Source of the DNA: Bactericera cockerelli
Taxonomy: Eukaryota > Arthropoda > Insecta > Hemiptera > Triozidae
Reading direction: 5' to 3'
Length of the DNA stretch: 64,000 nt
NCBI GenBank assembly: GCA_024516035.1
Contig: CM044956.1
Span: 53,611,546-53,675,545 of the forward strand
Shown: piece by piece, positions 25,441 to 39,068 of the stretch
Layout: each line of letters opens with the position of its first letter
Numbering within the stretch: position 1 is the first letter of the stretch
Notes under the pieces: generated by a model
Databases searched by the model: none
The model's input: only the letters and a program-made list of their open reading frames with translations
Told to the model about the DNA's origin: nothing
Program-made: the position numbers and the translations under genes

Positions 25441-26029
25441 AACGAAAATGGTTAAAATTTATAAATATTAGGAATACTTTATCTTAGTGCTATTCAGATC
25501 GTAAGCCCGGGTTGTTATAATACTTATTAAATTATTGTTATTATAATTCTTGAAAACTAATTACACATTCTCTCGAAACTAATCTTTCCTAATTTCCTCA
25601 AATGATGAAAAATGAGAACCGCGCAAATTCTTCATTAATTATGATTTATGGAGGAAAGTATTAACATTGGAATCTACATGGGTTTCGAGCTGCTTCTAGT
25701 GCGAGTGTATTAATTTTGGTATTAATTTTAATACCTATTGTGCTTGTATATTTTATTGGTAGCATTTACTTTGTGGTAGAGTATGTTCAGAATATTGGAT
25801 AATACAAATGCATGTACTTATGTATGTTCATAAGAGCTGAGATTTGTTGATATACTTGTATTACAATAAATTGTAATGTAGAATAATCAATATTTTTTTG
25901 TTGCAACTATTGCAAAAAAATATTCCAATATTATTAATTATCTGTTGTTTACGTGAACTTTCTAGAACATTTTTTTTTGCAGGTAGCGTTATTTCTGAAA
26001 ATTGAACTTATTCAAGTTTTTACCGTACA

Positions 26030-26051
26030 TTTTTTTTTTTTTTTTTTTTTT
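26030..26051. repeat. Poly(T) run
   Basis: An uninterrupted run of 22 T. Confidence 0.9.
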
Positions 26052-28063
26052 CGATTGAAACAAGCATTTTGTTATCAGAGGTTAATAGTTTGAGGAGATA
26101 GCTTAACATTTTGTAAATTTAAAGAAGAGCTTAGAGTTAGTTATTCAATTCCTCCAAAAATGTGACACAAAAGACATCTATTGATCTTCTTCCAGGCTCT
26201 CACAGAAATAGCATGTTAAAAACTTGAACTCACGAAGCACGACATCATCAAGAGAAGCAACGCTGAGCATGGAGACGACATAGTTTGGAATTTATCATGA
26301 GTTCCAATCTATTTGTGGTAAACATTGCAATGAATGTTCCGGTGGTACCTCTCAGGCTGAGTGAAGTTATTGAGGATGTATAATCATATTGTTTGATAGC
26401 GAATGATTGGATAAACTGAAAATTACGCATAAACCCGCTTAATAAGCCGTTCGAATAAAGATTATTCATTGGGTATATTCAATTTAATCTACTTAGGTAT
26501 TCATTAACTGGGTCAATGCCTGTATGCCATAAAAAAAAGTACTGGGATAATCCAAGTAATGGTCAGATAAAAAGAGGAAATGCACCTTCCGTTTTGCAAC
26601 AGGGATCAATCATAAAATTCTATGAATTTATTTTAATAATGAAAGCCATTGAAAGCAATCTTCCGCTGTCTCAATCAAACAGTATCGCTCAATCCATATG
26701 ACAGAGAAAAAAATCAACCATGCATAAACCTTGAAAAAGGGACACCAAAATGAAATCGAGCTTGATCTGTGGATATTGCTCGGAAGATATCCTTTACCAT
26801 TGTCACAGGAATTGTCCCTTTTATTCTTTTATTATACAAATACGAGACATTCGGAACAAAAATCTGGGAACAAATAGAAAAATACACACAGGAAACTAAA
26901 CTGCAGTAGTTAGTAATGAGGGGACAAAACACAACAAAAGAATCAAAAGAAATGTGTATGGATACATGACATTCAAACTTCAGAGTGGGTAGAAAAAGCT
27001 TTAGTAGGTAGTAACTTACTTTAAAAAAAAAATTCCAATGTTCAAAACACAATACAAATGAGCTTGCGAATTCATGTAGAAGTAAAATAATGTGGAAGAA
27101 AATGCTAACCATATTCGAAGGTAATTTAAATTTTCAAGTAAGTTGATTGGTTAAAAAAATTCAGACTTCCTGGAGATACATTGTTATTTAAATTTATAAT
27201 AAAATTAGGTAAGTATCTGTAACGATACTAACAAGATAAAAAAAAAAAAAATGAAATCATAAATGACGTGATGCAAATTCACAAAGTTTTTTTATGATGG
27301 TATTCCTATTACAGTTTTACTTCATACACTAATAAGAGTTTTAACCTCAAACATTTAGCACGGTCAACCAGAAATCCACCTCTAGGCTTAACGTAGGTAC
27401 TTCAAAAGATTAAACTAATGAAAAATGAATGTAGGGCAAAGTCAAATTAAACTTCACATGGCCAGTCACAAAGTCATGTTGTCTTAGACACCTACAAACA
27501 TAAAATGTGACACTGTGCTTTACAATTCACAAACCTATACTACAAGTTTTGCTCTATTACGTAACATAAATACGGAAAATGTTTTACAGTCTATATGAAA
27601 AAGGATAAGAAGAATATGAGAATATATAAGAGAGTGTTACGAGTATACTATTTACCTACTCATAACACAAACAACTTTCCCAACAAGCCACTCTGATATT
27701 GTATTTCAAGAGGTGAGAGAATACAGACGTACTATCAGAAAAGCTTGCGATAACTTTAACTCAGGAGCACTTCATCCTTGCAATACATGGGTACTCTAAT
27801 TTCACCCAGGTAGGTATTCTCAGAACTCCTCGACTGCAACTAGCAACTACTAAACTACTGCAAGCAACAAGGAAAGCTCATTTATAAACCAAGACGATAC
27901 CCCTGAGGATTCTAACAAAGTGTTGCTTGCACGTCTGATGCATGCTCTTCCGTGTTCAGCAGAACTTCTGACACTTCCAGACTTATGAATATGTAAAATG
28001 TATATCAGTGAGTATAATGTTTAATTAGAAATGTACATATATCTGTTAGTATACAAGTATAAT

Positions 28064-28080
28064 TACATAATAGATTAATA
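28064..28080. repeat. Target-site duplication, left copy
   Basis: TACATAATAGATTAATA, identical to 28384-28400. The 17 bp fall in the range usual for LINE-mediated retroposition. Confidence 0.9.
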
Positions 28081-28383
28081 TAGTCACCGTGGCAGAGTGA
28101 GTTAGCGCGCTTGGCATTGCACGCATGGCGACCTGGGTTCGATTCCCTGCGGAGCAGGAAATTTACAGCTCTGTACTTGAATGTTCATTTTCCAGTTGGT
28201 CCACTCATACCTCGTGAGGAAAAATGAGTAGTTACTTGTATGAATAACGACCAGTGGCGGCATTACCAGATTAAAAAGAAATTAATGTAATAGAATTCGA
28301 AAAGTACAGGAGGCTCTTAGTAATGCTGCGCTACCCACACAAAAATTGTGAAGAGGCCTTGTTCTTCACCTCAAATAAAGTCA
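28081..28383 (+). mobile_element. Complete tRNA-derived SINE, family B
   Basis: The element is 303 bp and bounded by a perfect 17-bp target-site duplication. The 5' head reads GGCAGAGTGAGTTAGCGCGC (A-box region) and then CTGGGTTCGATTCC (B box), as in a tRNA gene. The body contains 'cctcgtgaggaaaaatgag', 'aacgaccagtggcggcatta' and 'tgctgcgctaccca', and ends with 'cacctcaaataaagtca' instead of a long poly(A). The internal pol III promoter is family knowledge; transcription is not shown. It is the best reference copy in the window for the family members at 20435, 49192 and 61051. Confidence 0.92.
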
Positions 28384-28400
28384 TACATAATAGATTAATA
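28384..28400. repeat. Target-site duplication, right copy
   Basis: Identical to 28064-28080. The absence of any mismatch suggests a fairly recent insertion. Confidence 0.9.
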
Positions 28401-31400
28401 GTGTATGTACCTGTATCATGTGTAACCTTATCAGATAAAGTTTGAAATGTCTTAAAGTGTAAAATCTAATACTTTTTACGTGTTCTGATTGACTTCGTTG
28501 TTTCATTGGCAGGTATTTCAAATTTGTCATCATTGATGGATGTATGAATTATACTAAAGTTAACTAACATCCACAATGAAGACAAAAGTGACTAGTAGAT
28601 AACGTTTAGTTCTCTAACAATTACTTTTGTCTACATACTGGTTGTTGGTTAACTTTTTTAGGATTTTTCATGCATTCTTTACAAATCTTCCCTGCAATTT
28701 TGGGTAATTCATGTGCTGTTGTATTCTATATCTTTATTCAGGTTAGGTGAGGATAATGTGAACCTGATAGTGTGTCTGACTAATGCAGTTGGTGTTCAAA
28801 ATGACCTTAGCAGTCGCAATCGTTGATGACTGCTTTTGATATTGCTCCATTTTAAACACGATATACCTAAACCTAACTAAGGTACAATGAAAGCGTTCAT
28901 GCAAGCTGTCTAATAGCAAACACAATAGCTCGTCAAGAATTCGTCTTCATTGTAATAGCGGTGAAAATTGTGCTCAGACAAGCGGTAATCAAAGCGTTCT
29001 GTTCATTAAAGAAAACTCCAATTATCGCTAACTGGCTGATCCTGACTAGAGATGAGGTAAGAATAAAATACATAGAGAGGAAGCTCGAGTGCTTGAGAAA
29101 GCCTCAAAGAACCTGAATAGAGTCAAGTACATCGGCCGAGGTGGAAAGGTAAAATAAAAGATTATGAACTACTCCAATTAAATGAAGAAAGATGAGGGAA
29201 AATCTCTTTAACGTTATGATTATAATTATTTTTATTTTAATACCTGAGTTTTGCTGGGAGGAAAAACTGGAGAAAAGCTTCTTGAATGATTATATTAATT
29301 ATAAAATGGAAGGAAAAGTAATTAGGGGTGTAGATTTTCTTACCCGGTTAAAAGATATAATGTGATCATCTAAGGCTTGTAGGAATAGAGCTTTAAAGCT
29401 ACCTACTTAACAGATAGAGAATTTTTTTACTTAAAAGTTCAAAAATAGTATAATCGACATTAAAAGTTAAACTATAGAGATACTAAAGATAGCAACTAAT
29501 GAGTAACAATTTATTCTTTCCTTTAACTACGCTATCAACTGCATGGTCATATCACAAATTAACAATTCTTTACTTAATTAAAAAAAAAAAAAAAAAATCA
29601 TAATAAACATCAATACATTATCGTTATCCATAGTAACACAGTTTAAAATATAATACATGTATTTGCCTTACTGCACTTTAAAATTAGTTTGGGGCCAAAA
29701 AAAATCATAAACTTCCAAAAATCCTATATATTTGTAAATTACTGCCAATTTTTCTCAATATCTGTTCAGAAAGATTCAAAAGAAACATGTTGGTTATGAT
29801 TGGATGATTTCATATCTCTTAATGACTTTTTAAAGTGGTCAGAGCATATGAAATCGGAAACAGCCCCTCCAATAAAGAAGAGATTAATGCCTCTGAATAC
29901 GATACTCAATGCTCATAAGCCACAGAAGACAAAACTGAAAACCTATTACACTGACAAATTTATTTATTGTAATCGCTCAGATAATGTGTACAATGATCAG
30001 AGAGGATATCATTAAAGTTCAAACAACTTGTATTTTTCTTTCTAATTTTTCCTATTGAACTTTGAGGAAATAAATTTTCTTTTATACTGTCAACAAGTCT
30101 AAGCTTCTTACAAAGGGGAAACTTATTTGTAAAGCGATACACACAATGAATGACACAAAATCAACAGGGTTCAATAAAAGACTGTCTCAACGATCAGGTT
30201 TAATTCTTCATTAATCTTGTCTACTTGTACTTGGATTGAAATTGTTCATTATTTTTATTTACTTACCTACAAATACGGTTGATAATATAAGTCATCTTAT
30301 AAAACCTTTGATGCATCCTCCTAGACATTTTCTTTCTTCACTTGATATAATCTTAGACTATTTATGAGTAATACGTTTTAAAATGTTCAAACATTGCTCT
30401 TTGTGTCACTGCCTGTATGGAAGAGATACTACTGACAAAAGTATTTGTCCTTCTAATAATCTAGGCAAAAACACTATTATACACTGTAAAACATTTTTAC
30501 TCACGTAATATATGACTATGTATCCAACGGATAATCATTTCGCTAAATGTGTCACACTATCGTCAAAGAAAACAAGACCCTGTCTGCAAGTGACTTTGCA
30601 ACGTCGGAGGAAAATCCTCATTCTGTTATTTCAAGGGTGAAGCTCGCAACAAGGAAGGGAAAGGCCATAATGTTCATGAAATATAGGATTGCATTAAATG
30701 TATGTTAGGCAATAAGTTTTCCGCTGAATGAAGAAAAATGCATAAAACTAACAGTTTCCCCCTGCTTTCTGGGAAAATCCAGTAGCTTTTCTCTTCCCCC
30801 TTAGCACATAAATTTTCTCGTATTGTTGCATTATTATTTGCACTTATGTAGCAGAACTAATACTTTGTGTCTCTGATGATTTTAAAAGTTGCGTCTCAAA
30901 TACAAGTGGCGTCTGAAAACTTGGGACACTTTAGTGACTTTTTTCGTCTCTCTTTCTGACTTTTTTGTCGGTTCAAGTTGTCATGTTTGTAGCTGTGAAT
31001 GACTCGTATGATATTAGAGTAAGTACCTATGTATGCTACAATATTCTGGTGCATTGAATTGAAACTTTTTCAAAGTGATGATTATGCTTTATTTTTTTCA
31101 ATATTATTTTGCCTTACAATAAAATATTCAAATAGGAAATGAAGTGCTTTTTCAAACCGAAAGCACTGTGATTTTGAGTTAACTTGCAAATGTGTACTCT
31201 GCGTAGCTCATTTAAAACTATGAGTACAACCGTAAAAACTAACAACTTCTCCTTTTTTGAAGAGGGCAATGTAGTATAAGTAGGTATACAATACATATTA
31301 AAATATAAATTTTGAGTAGAGCTAATAAAAAATTTTTATTTACTTTCATAATTTAATATTTTTATTAGATTCTTTTATTTGTTTTTCCGCACACATGGTG

Positions 31401-31828
31401 AGAGGGTTTTGAAGACTGCGGTGGAGTGCAAACAAAAGGAGGATAAGTAGAAGAACAAAGTGGAGGTCTGGTGGAGGAGGAGGAGGAGGAGAAGTTTGTG
31501 GATGAAGAAGAAAGAGAAAAAGTAGGAGAAGAGGTGTCTACTGCTCTGAGATGTGTCAAAGGTTCAGAGAATACTCGTAGGTCAAACAAATACTGGTGTT
31601 ATATAGTTTCGGCACACACGTGCACCAATTTATCCTTTGAGCTCCTTGCTTTTACTTTTGATGCTAGACTTTCAGAAATTCCGTCAATCATTACAGAATT
31701 TCCACCTTTTTTATTTCTATTTATGTTCTCTTTCTCATATTGCTCTTTCCTTTTATATTTATTATTTTGTTTGTGTTTCTCTTTCTATTTCTTCTCTATT
31801 ATTCTTTTTCTTTCTCTATCTTGGAATA
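28401..31828. other. AT-rich region, no gene recognised
   Basis: Nothing beyond short unsupported frames (up to about 95 codons) and an A run of 18 at 29580-29597. A (GAG)n stretch occurs near 31470-31493 within the next low-complexity frame pair. Confidence 0.5.
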
Positions 31829-32067
31829 CAGTCGAATCTGGATATAAGAGAACAATTTCTAGTTCCAATTTACCTCTCTACAAAGGAAAATGAACTATTT
31901 ATAAGAGAAACCTTGATATAAGAGAATAATGTTTAGTTCCAATTATTGACCTCTCTATAAGGTACTTTAAAATATTTTCTTTTTCTTTAAATTCTTTAAA
32001 ATAGAAACCTGGATATAAGAGAAAAAAATTGCGCTCTTTTGATTTCTCTTATATCCAGGTACGACTG
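31829..32067. mobile_element. pogo/Tc1-like MITE
   Basis: The left terminus CAGTCGAATCTGGATATAAG and the right terminus (inverse of CAGTCGTACCTGGATATAAG) form TIRs of about 24 bp with two mismatches. The left end is preceded by TA, the insertion site of the Tc1/mariner/pogo superfamily; the right flank is CA. TIRs starting CAGTCGAACCT are typical of pogo-like elements. The 239-bp interior has no coding capacity and shares 'ttccaatttacctctcta' with the copy at 62144. Confidence 0.85.
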
Positions 32068-33322
32068 CACTATCTTTGTTTATTATAACTTATTATAGTG
32101 ATTTTGTTTTTAATTTAAACTCGACTTCTCGTGCACAGTTCTCAATCATCCATGGCATTATGTTTCTTAGTTTCTTACCACACTCATAATTTTCTACACT
32201 GTAGCAAATAATTAGCCCGCTTTTGTTTACAAATTGAGTCTCAACTGAAAAATTGATGAAATTTTGTGAGGAAGTTTATTATTACTACGAAACTTGAAAG
32301 CTCGAAACAAACTTTTCTAATTTTATTAAGATGTGTTGTAGGGGATTTCAGGGGTTCTCAAACTAATGAAATAAATGAGAATACCTCTAAGTTGAAATCA
32401 CTGATTGAAATCACTCAAAGTATTTTTCATTAGTGAATAAGTAGGATTATTAATTAATAAAAAAAATAAAGGCGAATAAAATTCAAAATAATTATTTAAA
32501 CAACTAATGGATGATGATTTCTTTTTTAATGAATGGAGGTAGGTGTAATAAATATACTGTCATTGAACACCTTTGTGATTTACAAGTGTTTGTTATGTGT
32601 TCAACAAATTGTATTATTCTCATCACACTTCCGCCCATAAAACTTAAAACTTTTCCAAAAAGTAACCACTTCACAGTTGTCAAACTTTTGGGGGCTCCTA
32701 CAAATTATTGAGGAACTTTTCTTTACCTCTACCTTTCAAGGGAAGTTTGTGGCGCCATATTATTTTTCCCTCGATTTTATATCACATAACATTTTTTCCC
32801 TTCGAAGAAAATGAGTGCCATTTATAATTTTCTAAACATCTACTCTGATTTCTCTTCATCTGATTTTGTATTTGATACAGTTTTCAATTCCAGAATTTTC
32901 AGAGTATCTACAATTTCAAATTTTCTTTCCAGAAGAAGGTATACATAAATGAAAGTATACACAAATACAATACAAATTCTATTACTAGCTATATGGGTAT
33001 TGTATTTTTCTATTACCATGCTTACCATTTTCTTTTATACATACATATTTATTATTATAGGGCTTGATACTTTTTAGAAAATATACAGATTGTATTGAAT
33101 AACTTGATTCCTGAAGACAGGGTGCAATGTTTTCAGCAGAAAGCAAACTACTTACACTGTTCAGTACAGTAAGACCTATGTACATAAGTACCGTGTAATG
33201 GATGGTGTAATTACTAATCGAGTGCCACCTAGCCGTTGATTCCATACAGTATATTTGCTCATTAAATCTCAAGTGCCTAAGATTTTTTAAGATAACTATA
33301 AGACTTCATTATATTATAACTT
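32068..33322. other. AT-rich region, no gene recognised
   Basis: No recognisable gene or repeat. Overlapping minus-strand frames of 62 and 95 codons at 32840-33272 have no motif I can name. Confidence 0.5.
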
Positions 33323-33430
33323 CTAAATCCCCAAATATCCCTTTCAACTGTCGCACAACGCACAACATCGCGTTCAAACTAACCAATCAGAGAGCGTTGT
33401 CTGACGATTGAAACGGAAATTTGGGGATTA
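33323..33430. mobile_element. Small TIR element, CCCCAAAT family
   Basis: The left arm TAAATCCCCAAATATCCCTTTCAA pairs with the inverse of the right end (ttgaaacggaaatttggggatta), about 23 bp with three or four mismatches. The interior is non-coding and the total is about 107 bp. The core 'tccccaaat' arms recur in the fold-back element at 51318-51463. Confidence 0.65.
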
Positions 33431-34509
33431 TTATGATTATTAAATTCTTTATTAGATAATAAAACACAATATGTACCTACAGTACAAATAATAAAAAAAA
33501 ACTCCTAAAAATAATATTTACCTATTATTATGTATATGTCCGTTTTTGTAAGATGGATACAGACTGCTCAGATTTACAACAACAAAAACAAAAATCAACT
33601 AACTTTTTTGAAACAATAATTTTGAGATATTAGAATAATAAATCGGAAATCTTTAAACTTACTTAGTTGCGTCTATTGATTCCCTTTGGGCATTGGGTAC
33701 AGGAAACAGAGTTTGGCAAGCAATGAAAGAGACTTCCGAAAAAAATGGCCTTGAATAAAAAGCCTAGTTCATTAGAAATTACGTATACAAAATATATTAC
33801 CCAAGTTTGAAAAGCAATTTTCATTGAAATAGGTCTTAATTCATTAAATAGATTTACATTATCTACTCAATTAACAATGAAATTGATATGTAAAACATTG
33901 TCTGTGGCAGAAAATTTACCTTGTTTCTAGACCTAAAAAATCTTCTAAGTATAATGTAAAAGGTAGGGGAGGTACTATCTATTTTTAAAAAGATTAATAT
34001 TTTTGTTTATATGTTTGCAAACGAAATTGAAATTGATGAATAATAATAAACATGGTTAACACAGTTCAAATATTTACACAAGAAACTATGAATAGCAAAG
34101 CATAATTACTCCAATACTCGTACATAAAACTGTAGGTAGATACTATTATGAAATAATCATCATTGCCATCATGGCCAGCAACACCATCAGTACCATCAAC
34201 AACAACAACAAATATGAACAATAACAACAACAAATATCAACTATAACATGCTAACCATCATTCACAACATGATAAAACAGAAACATTCAGTTCCCATTCT
34301 AAGCTTTGCTAGAGGCTTCCGAGTTACTGAGCGCTTTGTGTTCCGTACTGTTAATTATTTCATTTGTTTTCATTATGGTCCCTCCTCCATTAAAGTAAAC
34401 TTCTATACCCAGACGTGTCTGGGTCCTATTCTAATTTATAATATTGTCCATGTCATCGCCCTGTAGGTTTTGTCCCCCCATAGAAATTAGCCTCAATTAA
34501 ATTATCATT
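33431..34509. other. AT-rich region, no gene recognised
   Basis: Includes a (CAA)n-rich stretch at about 34195-34245. No gene recognised; the 72-codon frame at 34248-34466 has no clear homology. Confidence 0.5.
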
Positions 34510-35045
34510 AATCATAGCGGGTTGAGAATACATCACGGTAGTCACTCTGAGAGAAGCCTCTGATCTATGCAAGACAGATCACGGCTTGAGAATACATCAC
34601 GGTAGATACTGTGAGAGAAGCCTCTGATCTATGCAAGACAGATCACGGCTTGAGAATACATCACGGTAGATACTGTGAGAGAAGCCTCTGATTTATACAA
34701 GGCGGATCATGGCTTGAGATAATATCACTGTAGATACTGTGAGAGAAGCCTCTGATTTATACAAGGCGGATCATGGCTTGAGAATACATCACGGTAGATA
34801 CTGTGAGAGAAGCCTCTAATTTATACAAGGCGGATCATGGCTTGAGATAATATCACTGTAGATACTGTGAGAAAAGCCTCTGATTTATACAAGGCGGATC
34901 ATGGCTTGAGATAATATCACTGTAGATACTGTGAGAGAAGCCTCTGAACTGTGCAAGACGAATCATGGCTTGAGAATACATTAATGTAGTCACTATGAGA
35001 GAAGCTTCTGAATTTTTCAAGACAGAACTGAATTATGCAAGACAC
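34510..35045. repeat. 64-bp satellite-like array, about 8 copies
   Basis: The word TGAGAGAAGCC recurs at 34548, 34612, 34676, 34740, 34804, 34868, 34932 and (as tgagagaagct) 34996, exactly 64 bp apart each time. There are two main unit types: one with 'gcaagacagatcacgg' and 'aatacatcacggtag', and one with 'acaaggcggatcatgg' and 'gataatatcactgtag'. Unit 4 is a hybrid of the two. The array decays after 35000. Confidence 0.95.
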
Positions 35046-38000
35046 TTTAAACTTTTGACAATTCAATATAACCTAATTCATTTTAATATTATATTATCTC
35101 TCTGCTTCTAGGCGAGTTCCTCTCTGCGTCCAATGTTTAACAATATTCACGATGCTAATTGAATAGGACCATGATCTTTTCATGTCAAGATATTATTACA
35201 TAGAGGATGTCTTGAGAAGTAGGCACTTCTTTCATTCGAATCATCAAAAAAGACGGCGGACGACGGTCTCTTTGTTTTTCGTTCTGTGTCCCTATTGAAA
35301 ACCAACAACTTCATCTTTTCGGATTTCTTTGACGACTTGGCGACACGGTCTGATACAAAGACAAGGTTACTTATTTCTAATATAGAACCATTGGAATAAC
35401 AATAACAGTTGACTAATTTCATAGTAGGAACATGAAACAGGAGCTACTGAACCATTAGAATGTCAATCTCTAAATATCCCGAGGAGACCAGAGTTCTCAC
35501 GGTAAAGGTCCAGTCAGTAGGTCTTATTTGTATTAAGCATTTTGGTTCTTCTAATGTGTTATTTCTAGATTTTAAGTGTTTGTTTTCTTTTTCTTCTTAT
35601 CTCTGCTTCTTCTTCTCCTCTGAGCTAGAAGTTAATATCATTTTGGTTTAAATGGCCCTTTCATCAAATATAATGTACTTCAGTGTTCGTACTGTACGTA
35701 GTGTACGTGGTACAACACGAAATCGGAAGTAGAGTGTCTCTTTCCACCCATCAGTGGGACTTATATTACTAGACGAAGAAAAAGAGCGCTACAGCACAGA
35801 TTGAAAGCCTCATAAAAGGCTGATGTTTCATGACTATGAAATAATAGCTGCAAAATACATGTCTTTCAAAGTAATGTAAAAGTTAAACATCGAACGGACT
35901 CACATTATTTTATTCTACTTCCACCGTGCAGTTTGAGCAGTTTCTTCCACAACTTCGGACAGAGTTCCAGAATCTAATTAGAGTTACCTCAGATCCTACT
36001 TTCCGCATGGATTAATAACACAATTAACTGCTAAAGGCGAAACATCTTTGGCTGTCAGAATCTACTGACAAATTTTCTCACGCAACTATGAAATCTATCA
36101 TCAACATCGAATTCCCTCTTTTGCGGTTAACAAAAGTCATTTGACCTGAAAAGCCTACTCGCAAAACTATCTACTTATGTTCAGCCTCTTGTCTTCCAGA
36201 ACGTTACATTATTGTCTACTCACTCCATATCCTTGGGTACTTCCTGTTTCTAAGTCGGAACTTGGGCTTTGTTGAAATTTTGAAGATTTCGCAGTCGAAA
36301 TTGATGAGACTCAATTTATATGCAGCCTAATGACACGTGACCGAGCCTGATAAACAACATGCTCTCTGAATTTTAACACTCAAATGCTTTCAAGAAATTT
36401 ATCAAAATGTTAGACAGCATTCTCTCACTCTGTCCTTCTTGGCAAGTCGAGCTTTCTTAGCTCTATTTCTGTCTGTCGCTCTCTTTCTCTCTCTCTTATT
36501 TTCTGATATCTTATATTATTGAATGCCCTCTTTCCTCTTTTCTTCTCTTTCAATGGCATAATAAAATTTCTCATATTTCTTATTTGACCACGTGTTTTGG
36601 AAGAAAGAATACCCTTCTGCTCTATCGGCGAATTTTCTTGATCCATTTCGTAGTCATGTTCTATCATAGTTATTTTTTTATCACAAATAATTGTATATTT
36701 TATTAAACATAAAAAACATTGTTCAGGAGATCATCATTTGGATGACAACCCAAAACGCTTGCAGCATTGCCTATATTATAGACTAGTTATTTATATATAA
36801 TAGACCTTTCGAGGGACCTTTGGAAGTAAATATGTTTTAAAGCCAAATTAAAAAAAAAGAACAACAACCATTTTTTCTCATATGGACCAGGGCTTAATTC
36901 GAACATTTTATATTTTAAAACAGAGTTTCTTGTTTAAAAAAATAATAATAATGTTATTTTTTCTAAACTATATTTATTTTATAAATTAAAATGTTATCGT
37001 TTTGAATAAATTCAAGGTCATTAGCTCTCGATAAATGTAATTTGTAATTTTGTGATAAATAACAAAAAAGATTCATTATTTTCATTTATTGAGTTAATCA
37101 AGGTTGCAGAATCTGGAAAATTTTGGATTAAATTACGAACATAAATTTTCAATGCTTCAATAAGTAGGTAAATACAAATATATAGGTAATGTACATTAAT
37201 TAAATTTGAAGGTAAATAGTATAGTAATAAAATAAATAAAAGGGTTGATATAGTGAGTTATTATTTTGATGCTTATAAAAATGAGATTCTATTGAATTCT
37301 ATTTTTGAAATCCTTCTTTAATCCTTTTTAGGGAATGGAATAAGAGATAGATTTTAATCTTCAGAACCATCCAACTGTCTTGCTGCGAATGCTACCTTTG
37401 TCAATGGCTGGAAGATTATCTCTATATATTTTGAGGACATTTTGGAGCTGTGTTTACTTTGTGAAGTACTTTTGTATGACCTTCATTTAAAAATATTAGA
37501 TAATGTATATTTGTAGGTATACGAGTATCTCTATGGTAAAATGTTTGTAATTTTTTTTTTTTTTTTTTTTTGCTCTGGAAACAAATAAACTCACTTAAAC
37601 AGATTTTCAGTTTACAGTAAATATATTTTGGATCATCAAATAGTTTATTTTCTCTGGGTTTCATAACTCCCTGTCTCAAAACCAAAACAGAAATATTGTT
37701 CATGTTCGAGCATAAAACCACCAAACAACAACAAACATAATAATCCCTTTTCTAAGGACATTTCATCTCAGGAACATCTTCAATATCTTCATTGAACCAA
37801 TTTTGTTTCTCACTTTTTTCTCTTTCATATTGACGGCCACCTCAACATTTCAACAAAGTGCACTGAATCGAGATAAATCCCACATTATAAGACGAGCGTC
37901 CTCCTTTATTCTACCAAAAGCAAACATGCTGTCGTGTAAGGACAACTCAACTGTTTACATTTCGGATTACTTCCAGCACTACACTAGCTGTGCGTGCTTT

Positions 38001-38207
38001 TATTTTATTGTATAATCATGACCAGGTCCACACTGGAGAATTTTTGCGGTTTCTCAAATAGCAAATTTAAAAGAACAGGAAAAATTGAAGATATATGAGA
38101 TTGCAGAAATCGCTCCTATTTTTGTTGCTCCTATTTCTCCATAAGAAATTCTGATGAATCAATAACTGCATCACTTTTTTCAGATCTTGATATAGAATGC
38201 TGTTGTT
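35046..38207. other. AT-rich region, no gene recognised
   Basis: Contains CT-rich and GA-rich patches (36470-36500) and a T run of 21 (37551-37571). Frames of 80 codons at 35180-35422 and 36425-36667 and 100 codons at 37422-37724 (all minus strand) are lysine- and serine-rich and unsupported. Confidence 0.5.
37551..37571. repeat. Poly(T) run
   Basis: An uninterrupted run of 21 T. Confidence 0.9.
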
Positions 38208-38400
38208 GTTGTACTTGTTTGTTGTTGTAACCATCTTGGCTACAACTGCGAGAAGTGTTGGTCTCTAATCAACCTAAGTGAAAAAATGGTTCGTTTTGAA
38301 CCAAATACATATTTCTATTATGTTTGTAATCAACCATTGTGAGAACTTGGTTTCTTCATAAGCCAATAAACCCTTGGGAAACTCCAAGCTAACCTGGCTA
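38208..38400 (-). mobile_element. Dispersed repeat, family H (diverged, reversed)
   Basis: Reads 'ttgttgttgtaacca', then 'gttggtctct.atcaacc', 'aatggttcgttttgaacca' and 'acttggtttcttcataagcca', which is the reverse orientation of the copy at 25257. The match is patchy but collinear over about 180 bp. Confidence 0.5.
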
Positions 38401-38880
38401 GTCCATTCTCTATTTATATTTACTTTGCGATACACTTGTTTCTAGTGTCTCGCTCCTAGAATGTAGAATTCTATAATAATTTATTTTATCTTTCATTTAG
38501 ATATTTTTTATCTTTGCGACTTTATACAGTACCGGCATCGTTCAGAATATCTTCTTTGACTAGTTACTATCGTCCTGGAATAACATTATACAAATATACG
38601 TAGGTTGGTGCTGAGATTCCCTATAATACTCCCCTATAGCAAAGTCCCCCTGCCTTTGTTGCGGGGACTCAAGTTTATCCGTACAATGTTTGTTCACCTT
38701 GAATTCGTTTTGATTTGGGTTTGATTGTATTCATATTTATCCAACTATTTGTTTATGTTTGTATTTTCATAATTATTCTTGATAAATATTTTGAATTAAA
38801 AAGATTTAAATCTGTGGTATATGAAGCCGCGTCCATCTTGTATAACCAAAAGCATGGTTTAATTATATTGGTATTATTCT

Positions 38881-39068
38881 AATAATAATAACACTCTTTA
38901 GTGAAAGGATACCACCAGGCGAGGTTAATGCTCAACGCATTTTCTACCACCTAATCCTCAGAGTCTTATTATTATGTGGTCACAAACTCAATTTAATGAG
39001 GATAAAATAATGCACTATCTGGGATTCGAACCAACGGATCCCTGCGCTACCTGAATTACCAGTATACG
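38881..39068 (-). mobile_element. tRNA-derived SINE, family C
   Basis: On the minus strand the head reads CTGGTAATTCAGGTAGCGCA followed by B box GGTTCGAATCC. The body contains 'aggtggtagaaaatgcgtt' and 'aacctcgcctggtgg', and the 3' tail is TTATTATTATT. This is the best-preserved head of the family; related copies are at 11205 and 62571. Confidence 0.85.

Larger units (their letters stand above)
24263..28063. other. Region without recognised gene
   Basis: Contains fragments of dispersed repeats (24826-24850, 25085-25170 and 25257-25440) and a T run of 22 (26030-26051). A 132-codon minus-strand frame at 26714-27112 is hydrophobic and rich in F, S and V, with no recognisable domain; I do not call it a gene. 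Confidence 0.5.

Noticed and set aside
26714..27112. 132-codon minus-strand hydrophobic frame
   Set aside because: The T-rich coding strand gives F, S and L by composition; there is no discernible membrane-protein architecture or family motif.
34510..35045. CRISPR array
   Set aside because: The repeats are contiguous 64-bp units without unique spacers, and the DNA is eukaryotic.
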